The position numbers were made by a program, and so were the translations under genes. DNA of 30,394 bases from JADFOB01 sp964651325 (lineage in GTDB: Bacteria > Planctomycetota > Phycisphaerae > UBA1845), in the NCBI GenBank assembly GCA_964651325.1, contig CAZYXP010000016.1, positions 1 to 30,394 of the forward strand, in the 5' to 3' direction. This document shows positions 1 through 6,637 of this stretch, piece by piece. Numbering within the stretch: position 1 is the stretch's first letter; every line of letters starts with the position of its first letter. The notes below the pieces were generated by a model that made no database searches, had not been told where the DNA came from, and saw only the letters and a program-made list of their open reading frames with translations.

Positions 1-538
1 GCTCGCCGAAGTAATCCACTTTGAACAAGGTTTGCGACCCCTCACCGGCGGCCGGCGCGAAGATCGGCGTATCAATGAGTACAAACCCGTCGTCGTTGAA
101 GAACCTGCGGATCTGATCCACCACGGTGGCCCGAATCCGAAGAATCAGCCATTGGCGTTGGGATCGAAACCAGAGATGCCGACGCTCCATGAGGAACTCC
201 ACACCGTGCGGCTTGGGCGTGATCGGATAATCACCGGCCGCGGCAACGATTTGGACATTTGTCGCGTGAAGCTCATGGCCGCCCACGGCCCGCTCTTCCG
301 CTCGCACCATCCCGGTGATGCGCAAGGCCGATTCCTGCGGCAGCTTTCTCACGTCGTCAAAAAACGGGGCCGTCTGGTCGCTCTTTTCGATGACACATTG
401 GCACAGACCGGTTCCGTCGCGGAGCACGATAAACGCCACCTTGCCACTGGACCTGGCTTTGTACACCCATCCGGACAGCGTCACGAGCTCGCCGACGGAT
501 TCCTGGAGTCGGTTGATTGTGGTTTTCTCGGGATTCAT
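1..538 (-). CDS. asnS: Asparaginyl-tRNA synthetase, N-terminal part (cut by window edge)
   Basis: Class II aminoacyl-tRNA synthetase that charges tRNA-Asn with asparagine in the cytoplasm. Reading the minus strand from the ATG at 538 gives about 179 residues with no stop before the left edge; the full family length is about 430-460, so roughly 40 % is present. The N-terminal OB-fold anticodon-binding domain is clear: a 'SGWVYKARSSGKVAFIVLRDGTG' type segment (about residues 22-44) is the AsnRS/AspRS signature. It is followed by the start of the catalytic domain, with 'HGVEFLMERRHLWFRS' and 'DTPIFAPAAGEGSQTLFKVDYFGE', typical of class II motifs 1-2 in AsnRS. AsnRS fits better than AspRS because of the 'PAAGEG' and 'VDYFGE' wording. 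No strong Shine-Dalgarno precedes the ATG. It diverges from the glycosyltransferase at 761 across 222 bp in which I found no convincing promoter. Confidence 0.92.
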   Translation of the reverse strand, partial: MNPEKTTINRLQESVGELVTLSGWVYKARSSGKVAFIVLRDGTGLCQCVIEKSDQTAPFFDDVRKLPQESALRITGMVRAEERAVGGHELHATNVQIVAAAGDYPITPKPHGVEFLMERRHLWFRSQRQWLILRIRATVVDQIRRFFNDDGFVLIDTPIFAPAAGEGSQTLFKVDYFGE

Positions 539-760
539 GGGGCGGAGTTTATTCCTGGCGACCCTGGGTCGCAAGCCGTGCTAGCGTCGGCGAATCGCGC
601 GAATTCAGCCTTGGAGGTGCATTTTGCTGCAGCATGTTCCGATAAGATCGGAAAGGCCTCCGCAGGTGCGGCAGTCGCTTCGGGGCCGGATTTTCCGTGA
701 GTCACAGTCAGCAACGTCCGCGCATCTGAGAAAAAACGCCAGGAACAACAGGTCAACACC

Positions 761-3574
761 ATGAAGATTGCTATTTTGGGTGGACAGGAATGGGAGACCG
801 CCGCGACCGCGGAGGGTTTTGACGCGGTGGGGCTGCAGGGCGCGCCGCCAGCCACGCCCGGTGAAGACGCTCAAGCCCGTATCGCTGGCCTTGCGGACGC
901 CGGGGGGCGGTTGATGGCTGGGCTGGAGCGAACAGCTCCGAATGTTCTGCTCGACATGAGGGCTTCTGGGCTGTCATTCGTACAAGGCGCGCGCGGGATC
1001 GAGGAGCTGAAGCTGACGCACGAGGCCGCCGGAATTCCGCTGGTTTCCTATTTCGACGGCTCCGTGGCCAAGACGATGAATGGCCTGCCTTGGTCAACGG
1101 CATGGCAAGTCCTCCAAAGCAAGACCTGGACAAAGGGCGTCACGGATTCTCGCCACGCCAAGGAGTTGCGCGCGTTCGGTGTTCCCGAGGTGCGAGACGT
1201 GCTGGCCGCGGTTGCCGGGGTGAAGGATTGCGTCGGTCCAACGAAACCGGAAGATGCGACGCTTGCCGTTTCCTTTGTCGGCGACGCGGGGCTTTCGGAA
1301 GTGCTGACCGTTTCGGCCGGCAGCCAGATGGAGAACTGGATCGGCATGGCGGCCGCGGCGGTAGGTGGCTACGCCGAAGCGCCGTGCTTTTTTGACATCT
1401 ACCACGCTCTGTACTCCTGCGGCGCGGTGCCCGGCATGTCCGATGCCCATGAAATGCTTGCGGAAAAAGCGGCGATCTACTTCCGCGCGAAGCAGCGATA
1501 CCTTGCGGAGCTGTCGTTTCGGGCACGGGACCGATTCGTGGTCTTCTTGTCGCGGAAGATTCCGGCGGAGGTGGCAGTATCCGGAGACGGCTGGCGCGAT
1601 TCCTATGGGGTAGACGCGGAGGGCCCAATCCTAGATCAGGCCGACCGCGTGAGCCGCTATCGCTCGGCGGCGATCAACATCGGCCTGCCCGATCCGAATT
1701 CAGAATTGAGCTTCGATCCGCGATGCCTGGAAATTGCCGCCGCGGGCGGTTTTTTGCTCTGCTTCCACACGCACGATATTGAATCCTACTTCGACGTCGG
1801 CCGGGAGTGCGCTACGTTTCGGGACGAGCAAGAGTTGCTCGAACAGATCAGCGCTCATCTTGCCGACCCGCAAAAGCGGACGCTAATCGCGCGCGCCGGC
1901 CAGCAGCGAGTCCAACGGGATCACCTGATTCGCCATCGGTTGCACGCGCTGGTCGATGGAGTCGCCCATTCGCCGAGCCTGACACCCACCAACGACCGAG
2001 CAGCCCCGTTGTCAACCGGAAAGCCTCCAGGTGGCGAGCGCGAAATTGAGGGCGGCGGCACGGTTGCGAAGATCGCCGCGGACATCGATGCGGCATTGCA
2101 GGCGTTGGGACGCGACGTGATCCCGACCCCGGACACGACAGAACGATCGATCCGCGTCGTCGATGGTCCGGATCGGTTGATGGTACTGTTGAATCCTGGG
2201 AAATTCACGCGCTATTACTTGGAAGATATGGCCAACGCGGCGGAGGCGTTGGGCATTGAAACAATTCGATTCGAAATGCGCCAGACCTGGGAACGGGCTC
2301 ATGCGGGACAAGCGCCAAACACGCAGGAAATGGCCGAGCTGATTCGTGCGCGCCACGTCAAGGCCGTGATTGGCTCGGGCCTCAACGGCGTATTGGAGTG
2401 GGGGTGCGGAGCGGGAGCCAACGGCCGGCCGATTCCGCTTTTTGAACAACTCGGCGCAACACATTTGCTCTGGTGGACGGATCATCCTCAATGGGCCAGC
2501 GAAAAACAGGCGCTGCAACCGGAGATTCAAGGCGCATTGCGGTCGCCAAACTGTCACCACTTTGTCAAAAGCGAGCTGGCCGCGCGTGAACTACAAGACA
2601 TGCTGCATTGGCCGAATTGCCATGGCCTGCCGGTCGCAGAAAACCCGGATCGACTCATCCCGGCCACGCGTAGCGATGCCGCATATGATGTTGTGGCGAT
2701 TGTGGGTTCCCCGCCCGCATTGAATCCGGCCTTTGAGCCGCTGCTGACGCAGGATCGGCCCGATCCAGCACAGCTGAACGACATCGCCGCCCGCCTGGCC
2801 GGCGAAAAGCTTCAGGCCGTCTGGGATCGACATGCTCCCAGCGACATGCGCGTCGCGCTCGAGGCATTGGCATCGCGTTGGGTCGATGCCCGCCGACTCG
2901 AGCCACTGGTGGGCTCGTACTGGCAACTCAAGCGGCTTACCCCGGAGCACGAAACGGCCTGCACTTGGCTGGCGGAGCATCACCTCGCGTACTTCGATGC
3001 GATCGAGGCGCTCTGGCAATTCGGTCGGTGGCAGCGGACGTTTTTCCTGCGGTATCTTTCGCGATTCTTTAAGGTGGCCGTATTCGGATCGGATTGGTCG
3101 AGCGTGGGCATCGAAGGCGGGGGATGGATCGAACATGTGGATCAGCCCGCCGCGTACGCACGCGGTCGCGTGGCCATCAATGTTTCGCAGGCCGGCGAGG
3201 AGGAGGGCATTTCCCACAAGCCCTTCCAAATTGCGGCCAGCGGCGTCCCGATGGTACACATTCATCGCAAGGGGCTTACGGATTGTTTCGCGCCCGATGC
3301 GGAAGTGGTCCGCTTTGATTCACCCGCTCAGGCGCGGGATCAGATCGGTCACCTGCTGGCGAATCGGCGGCAGGGCGAACTCATGGCCGAGGCGGCGCGG
3401 GCGCGTTTGTGCCGCGAGCACACGTGGATGCAGCGCGTGCCTCAGATGCTAAGGACCGCAGGGGTGACGTTTGCCCCCATCGCGGAAGCTCGACAACCGG
3501 GCGAGGTACAGGAGATGGCGGCGGAGATTGTGGCGGGCACGGCTCGAGTCGATCACGCGGAAGTGGTTCGGTAG
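761..3574 (+). CDS. Large glycosyltransferase-like protein with two CgeB-type halves
   Basis: A 937-residue protein without signal peptide or membrane segment, predicted to act in the cytoplasm and transfer a sugar from a nucleotide-sugar donor. Two regions resemble the C-terminal donor-binding part of CgeB/group-1-like glycosyltransferases: about residues 298-395 ('RYRSAAINIGLPDP' through 'CLEIAAAGGFLLC' to a final RxxHLIRHRL helix) and about 797-905 ('YARGRVAINVSQ', 'HKPFQIAASGVPMV', then a matching helix ending in HTWMQRV). Each half has its own N-terminal Rossmann-like part; the second begins near residue 465 ('DRLMVLLNPGKFTRYY'). The linker near 400-440 is low-complexity (PGGEREIEGGG). 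The start is the first ATG after the divergent asnS upstream region, without a strong ribosome site. Donor and acceptor cannot be told from sequence. Convergent gmd suggests a surface-glycan role. Confidence 0.75.
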   Translation: MKIAILGGQEWETAATAEGFDAVGLQGAPPATPGEDAQARIAGLADAGGRLMAGLERTAPNVLLDMRASGLSFVQGARGIEELKLTHEAAGIPLVSYFDGSVAKTMNGLPWSTAWQVLQSKTWTKGVTDSRHAKELRAFGVPEVRDVLAAVAGVKDCVGPTKPEDATLAVSFVGDAGLSEVLTVSAGSQMENWIGMAAAAVGGYAEAPCFFDIYHALYSCGAVPGMSDAHEMLAEKAAIYFRAKQRYLAELSFRARDRFVVFLSRKIPAEVAVSGDGWRDSYGVDAEGPILDQADRVSRYRSAAINIGLPDPNSELSFDPRCLEIAAAGGFLLCFHTHDIESYFDVGRECATFRDEQELLEQISAHLADPQKRTLIARAGQQRVQRDHLIRHRLHALVDGVAHSPSLTPTNDRAAPLSTGKPPGGEREIEGGGTVAKIAADIDAALQALGRDVIPTPDTTERSIRVVDGPDRLMVLLNPGKFTRYYLEDMANAAEALGIETIRFEMRQTWERAHAGQAPNTQEMAELIRARHVKAVIGSGLNGVLEWGCGAGANGRPIPLFEQLGATHLLWWTDHPQWASEKQALQPEIQGALRSPNCHHFVKSELAARELQDMLHWPNCHGLPVAENPDRLIPATRSDAAYDVVAIVGSPPALNPAFEPLLTQDRPDPAQLNDIAARLAGEKLQAVWDRHAPSDMRVALEALASRWVDARRLEPLVGSYWQLKRLTPEHETACTWLAEHHLAYFDAIEALWQFGRWQRTFFLRYLSRFFKVAVFGSDWSSVGIEGGGWIEHVDQPAAYARGRVAINVSQAGEEEGISHKPFQIAASGVPMVHIHRKGLTDCFAPDAEVVRFDSPAQARDQIGHLLANRRQGELMAEAARARLCREHTWMQRVPQMLRTAGVTFAPIAEARQPGEVQEMAAEIVAGTARVDHAEVVR

Positions 3575-3614
3575 CGCCTTATCGCGTTACTTGTAGACAC
3601 GCGGGTTCGGGAGG

Positions 3615-3637
3615 CCGCGCGGGCCGAAGCCCACGGC
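3615..3637 (-). repeat. 23-bp intergenic palindromic repeat, copy A
   Basis: This 23-bp stretch, read on the minus strand, matches 4897-4919 (plus strand) at 22 of 23 positions. Its core is a small hairpin, GGGC-cgaa-GCCC. A second, larger pairing is possible between GCCGC..GGGC near 3614-3624 and GCCCGCGGC at 3650-3658. It sits in the 108 bp between the convergent glycosyltransferase and gmd genes, so it could also help terminate transcription from either side, although there is no T-tract. Confidence 0.6.
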
Positions 3638-3682
3638 TTAGAGAAGGGAGCCCGCGGCTGGGGAAAATGCCAATGACGCGGA

Positions 3683-4687
3683 CTACGCCTCGGCGAGAAT
3701 CTTCTCCTGCCTGGCTAGCTTTAGGTCGGCATCCGTCATCATCTTGGCGAGTTCTTTGAACCGCACGTTGGGCTGCCAGTTCAAGACCCGTTTGGCCTTG
3801 CTCGCGTCACCGAGCAAAACATCGACCTCGGTCGGGCGATAATAGCGCGGGTCGATTTCCACGTGGTCGTTCCAGTCCAGATCGAGCAGCGAAAAGACTT
3901 CCTCGACAAACTCTCGCACCGATCGCGTCTCCCCTGTGGCGATGACGAAATCCTCGGGGCGCTCCTGCTGCAACATCAACCACATCGCTTCCACGTAATC
4001 CCCGGCGAAGCCCCAGTCCCGCCGGGCGTCGAGATTGCCCAGAAAAAGCTTCTCCTGGAGGCCGAGTTTGATCCGCGTCGCCGCCCGCGTGATCTTGCGC
4101 GTCACAAAGGTGCCACCGCGGCGGGGAGATTCATGGTTGAACAGAATTCCGTTGCAGGCGAAGAGTCCGTACGCCTCGCGATGATTGATGGTCTGCCAAT
4201 AAGCGTAGACCTTGGCGCACGCGTAAGGCGACCTCGGGTAGAAGGGGGTCGCCTCGGTCTGAGGCGATTCGGCCACCTTCCCGAACATCTCGCTGGACGA
4301 CGCCTGGTAAAAGCGGGCTTGCTTTTTCATCTGACGCACGGCTTCGAGCAATCGAAGCGTGCCCAAGCCCGCCACATCCACCGTATAGACGGGTTGATCA
4401 AAACTGACACGAACGTGGCTTTGTGCCGCGAGGTTGTAGATTTCGTCCGGCTGAAAATCGCTCAGCAGCCGCGCGAGCTGGTTGCCGTCGAGCAAATCGC
4501 CGTATTCTAGAAAAAGGCGGCGATCGGTAGCGTGGGGATCCTGATATAGATGGTCGATTCGATCGGTGTTGAACGACGAGGATCGGCGGATGATGCCGCA
4601 GACCTCATAGCCCTTTTCGAGAAGAAGCTCGGCCAAGTAGGATCCGTCCTGCCCCGTGATTCCGGTGATCAATGCCTTCTTTGCCAC
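3683..4687 (-). CDS. gmd: GDP-mannose 4,6-dehydratase
   Basis: Converts GDP-D-mannose to GDP-4-keto-6-deoxymannose using bound NADP, the entry step to GDP-L-fucose, GDP-D-rhamnose and related 6-deoxyhexoses. The 334 residues match the usual family length. Visible signatures are the dinucleotide-binding GITGQDGS (residues 9-16), 'IIRRSSSFNTDRI' (32-44), NLAAQSHV (85-92), the catalytic S131/E133 in 'QASSSEMFG', the YxxxK pair Y155 and K159, and the NADP/substrate loop 'NHESPRRGGTFVTRKI'. The start is an ATG giving the typical N-terminus MAKKALITGITGQDGSY. A weak -10 (TATGAT, 4783-4778 on the minus strand) lies about 90 bp upstream with no good -35. No partner gene (fcl, rmd or per) lies next to it, so the final sugar is unknown. 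Neighbouring glycan genes support a surface polysaccharide role. Confidence 0.95.
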   Translation of the reverse strand: MAKKALITGITGQDGSYLAELLLEKGYEVCGIIRRSSSFNTDRIDHLYQDPHATDRRLFLEYGDLLDGNQLARLLSDFQPDEIYNLAAQSHVRVSFDQPVYTVDVAGLGTLRLLEAVRQMKKQARFYQASSSEMFGKVAESPQTEATPFYPRSPYACAKVYAYWQTINHREAYGLFACNGILFNHESPRRGGTFVTRKITRAATRIKLGLQEKLFLGNLDARRDWGFAGDYVEAMWLMLQQERPEDFVIATGETRSVREFVEEVFSLLDLDWNDHVEIDPRYYRPTEVDVLLGDASKAKRVLNWQPNVRFKELAKMMTDADLKLARQEKILAEA

Positions 4688-5001
4688 GTAGGTCGCTCCG
4701 TCCTAATGCCTGATGCGGTCGGCCACCGCAAATCTTCCGCGTGCGCACGACTCGTCCGTGTTCGTGCCAACACCCCCATCATAGCATCTCTTTCGCGTCG
4801 CGAGACACGCCGACGAGAAATGATACAATCCCAGTTCGCTGGCGCTGCGGCGCGCCGACCCGCGAACAGGTAGGGCAGGGGGTTGCCCCGCGCGATGCCG
4901 TGGGCTTCAGCCCGCGCGGTGCCACGGGGCTGGGCATTCCCAATTGGCCGCGCAGCCCGAATCCCAAGGCGCTGTTGTTTTCATTTGGAGCAAGGGACCC
5001 G
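4688..5001. other. Intergenic region between divergent gmd and the Eis-like gene
   Basis: 314 bp with no supportable gene. It holds a weak minus-strand -10 (TATGAT at 4783-4778) for gmd and a plus-strand extended -10-like TGATACAAT (4821-4829) that could serve the Eis-like gene; neither has a good -35. From about 4886 to 4927 there is a GC-rich structured element containing copy B of the 23-bp intergenic repeat. The reading frame open from 4741 into the Eis-like gene is judged untranslated here. Confidence 0.5.
4897..4919 (+). repeat. 23-bp intergenic palindromic repeat, copy B
   Basis: Matches the reverse complement of 3615-3637 at 22 of 23 bases. The core GGGC-ttca-GCCC (4902-4913) is a hairpin. 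The flanks add a longer pairing, CCGCGCG (4888-4894) with CGCGCGG (4913-4919), and an outer GCCCCG with CGGGGC. A third, more diverged relative is at 28729-28752. Confidence 0.6.
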
Positions 5002-6237
5002 ATGATGACTACTACCAATCCAAAAACCGGTTCGCACTGCGACCTACAGATCGCCCCCCTCGAAAACGACGACATCGCCCCGTTTTCGGCCATCTTGCAG
5101 GAAAGCCTGAATTTTCCGCCCCTTGATGAGTTTGATTGGCTCACGCGCATGGGGCGCGAAAACGTGCGGATTGCGAAGCTCGGTTCCCAGGTGGCCGGCG
5201 GCGCCATGGTGGTGCCCCTCGGACAGAGCTTTGGCGCGCGATTCTTGCCCATGGCGGGCATTCACGGTGTGGCCGTGGCGGCGCAGCATCGGGGTAAGGG
5301 CATCGCTACCAGGCTGATGGGGTCAGTCGTTCGGGAGGCCCACGAGAAGGGATGCCCGCTCTCGGTGCTCTACCCGGCGACGCAACCGGTCTATCGCAGC
5401 GCGGGATACGAGCAAGCCGGCGTCCGGGTTCAATATCGGGCGGCCGTGGCGGGGCTGGCATCGCGGAATCGCAGTTTGCCGGTGCGGCCGTATCAACCAG
5501 AGGATCAGGAGGCGATCGACGCAATCTATCGCCGCCGGGCGCTAAACTACCCGGGCCACGTCGAGCGGACCCCGTGGTCTTGGCAACGTGTCATCTCGAG
5601 ATGGAATCGAAAGACGTTCGGCTACGTGGTCGGTGGCGGCGAGGGCCATGGCGATCTGGAAGGCTATGTGTTTTTCGCCAAGTCGGAGGCCGTGTTTCCG
5701 CGATACGGGCTGGACGTCATCGACTATGGGGCGACCACGGAGCGCGCGTTCGACCGGTTGATGACGCTGCTTGGCGATCACCGCTCGATGGCATCCGAAT
5801 TGACGTGGTGCGGTGCGCCGGCCGATCCATTGCTCATGCGCATGACAGAGCAAGAGCACGAGGTCGCCTGGCGAATGATCTGGATGCTGCGGATCGCGGA
5901 CGTCGAGAAGGCGCTGACCATGCGCGGCTACCCGACCACTACAAACGCCCAACTCGAGCTGCGTGTTCGGGACGAGCTGATCCCCCAGAACAATGCTTCG
6001 TTCAGCCTGACCGTGGAAAATGGCCACGTCGGCGTCCGCCGCGACGAGACCCCGGGTCACGGACCTGAAAGTACCGCTTTAGACGTGTCGATCCACACGC
6101 TGGCACCGCTCTATTCCGGCTACTTTACCGCCACCCAGCTCCGAGCCATGGGTCGGCTAAAAGGCGGCGACCGCGCCGTCCAAGCGGCCGACCGCGTCTT
6201 CGCCGGCCCCACGCCATGGATGTCGGACATGTTTTAG
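5002..6237 (+). CDS. Eis-like GNAT family N-acetyltransferase
   Basis: A 411-residue cytosolic acetyl-CoA-dependent acetyltransferase of the Eis (enhanced intracellular survival) architecture: an N-terminal GNAT domain (about 1-150), a second GNAT-like domain (about 150-290) and a C-terminal sterol-carrier-like domain (about 300-411). The acetyl-CoA motif is 'VAVAAQHRGKGIATRLM' near residues 89-105. In Mycobacterium tuberculosis Eis, Tyr126 acts as general acid and the C-terminal carboxylate of Phe402 as general base. Here Tyr136 in 'VYRSAGYEQAG' and the terminal Phe411 sit in the same places. The start is chosen at 5002 (or the adjacent ATG at 5005) because GGAG and AAGGGA lie at 4987-4997; the frame stays open upstream but crosses the repeat. 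The physiological substrate is unknown; amines, aminoglycosides or protein lysines are possible. Confidence 0.85.
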   Translation: MMTTTNPKTGSHCDLQIAPLENDDIAPFSAILQESLNFPPLDEFDWLTRMGRENVRIAKLGSQVAGGAMVVPLGQSFGARFLPMAGIHGVAVAAQHRGKGIATRLMGSVVREAHEKGCPLSVLYPATQPVYRSAGYEQAGVRVQYRAAVAGLASRNRSLPVRPYQPEDQEAIDAIYRRRALNYPGHVERTPWSWQRVISRWNRKTFGYVVGGGEGHGDLEGYVFFAKSEAVFPRYGLDVIDYGATTERAFDRLMTLLGDHRSMASELTWCGAPADPLLMRMTEQEHEVAWRMIWMLRIADVEKALTMRGYPTTTNAQLELRVRDELIPQNNASFSLTVENGHVGVRRDETPGHGPESTALDVSIHTLAPLYSGYFTATQLRAMGRLKGGDRAVQAADRVFAGPTPWMSDMF

Positions 6238-6333
6238 ATCAGTGTCACTAGGTCAGTCTCACTTTACGCCCAGGGGCCTACCGGGCCCTTCGGGCGGTTA
6301 GCAACCCTAAGATTCTGGCTTCAGCAGCTATTT

Positions 6334-6356
6334 CAGTGGTTTTCCCTCAACCACTG
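6334..6356 (+). other. Perfect 8-bp stem hairpin
   Basis: CAGTGGTT (6334-6341) pairs fully with AACCACTG (6349-6356) across a 7-nt loop. No T-tract follows, so it is not a standard intrinsic terminator. It lies about 100 bp after the Eis-like stop and 106 bp before the next promoter -35. It may be a 3' stabilising stem for the Eis-like transcript or a protein-binding palindrome. Confidence 0.5.
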
Positions 6357-6461
6357 CCCGAAAAGCCTCCCCGCACCGGCATCTCTTGGGATTCTCTGGT
6401 TACTTCATCCTCGTCCCTCCGGTCGCGACGGATCACGCAACAGCGCAATTCATAGTCCGAG

Positions 6462-6490
6462 TTGACCTTGGGACGTTAGCAGGCGATAAT
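6462..6490 (+). promoter_or_regulatory. Predicted sigma-70 promoter of the sigma-factor gene
   Basis: TTGACC (6462-6467) and GATAAT (6485-6490) are separated by exactly 17 bp; each differs from consensus at one position. The predicted start of transcription is near 6497, leaving a leader of about 140 nt before the ATG at 6638. This is one of the best promoter matches in the window. Confidence 0.65.
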
Positions 6491-6512
6491 AAGTTAGGGT
6501 TTTTGCTAACTT
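6475..6512. promoter_or_regulatory. Inverted-repeat operator-like cluster over the -10/+1 region
   Basis: GTTAGCA (6475-6481) and its reverse complement TGCTAAC (6504-6510) bracket the -10 box. Nested inside, AAGTTAG (6491-6497) pairs with CTAACTT (6506-6512) across 8 nt. The two pairings share the right arm, so they are mutually exclusive. A further exact GTTAGCA is at 6297-6303. The position over -10/+1 fits a repressor operator; if transcribed, the inner stem would lie at the very 5' end of the RNA. Confidence 0.5.
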
Positions 6513-6637
6513 CCTATAGGCGGGCTCCGGCTTGAGGGTCCATGGTGGGGCCGTTTCGCCGATGCTATGCATAGTGGGTCAGTAAGCCGAGTACGTCGCT
6601 GGTTTTGCCGGGATCTCTGGGAATCGCTTTTTTCGCC

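Larger units (their letters stand above)
6238..6637. other. 400-bp regulatory intergenic region before the sigma factor
   Basis: No gene is supportable here. Just after the Eis-like stop there is GC-rich potential secondary structure (6268-6298, including GCCC-ttc-GGGC). Next come a perfect hairpin at 6334-6356, a sigma-70-type promoter at 6462-6490 and an overlapping set of GTTAGCA repeats. The remaining sequence up to the sigma-factor ATG would be a 5' leader of about 140 nt. Confidence 0.5.

Noticed and set aside
32..700. Plus-strand open frame over the left edge
   Set aside because: It is antisense to asnS, whose minus-strand translation clearly matches asparaginyl-tRNA synthetase.
2591..3265. 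Minus-strand open frame inside the glycosyltransferase
   Set aside because: A shadow of a high-GC coding region; no motifs, and the plus-strand protein has consistent CgeB-like features across it.
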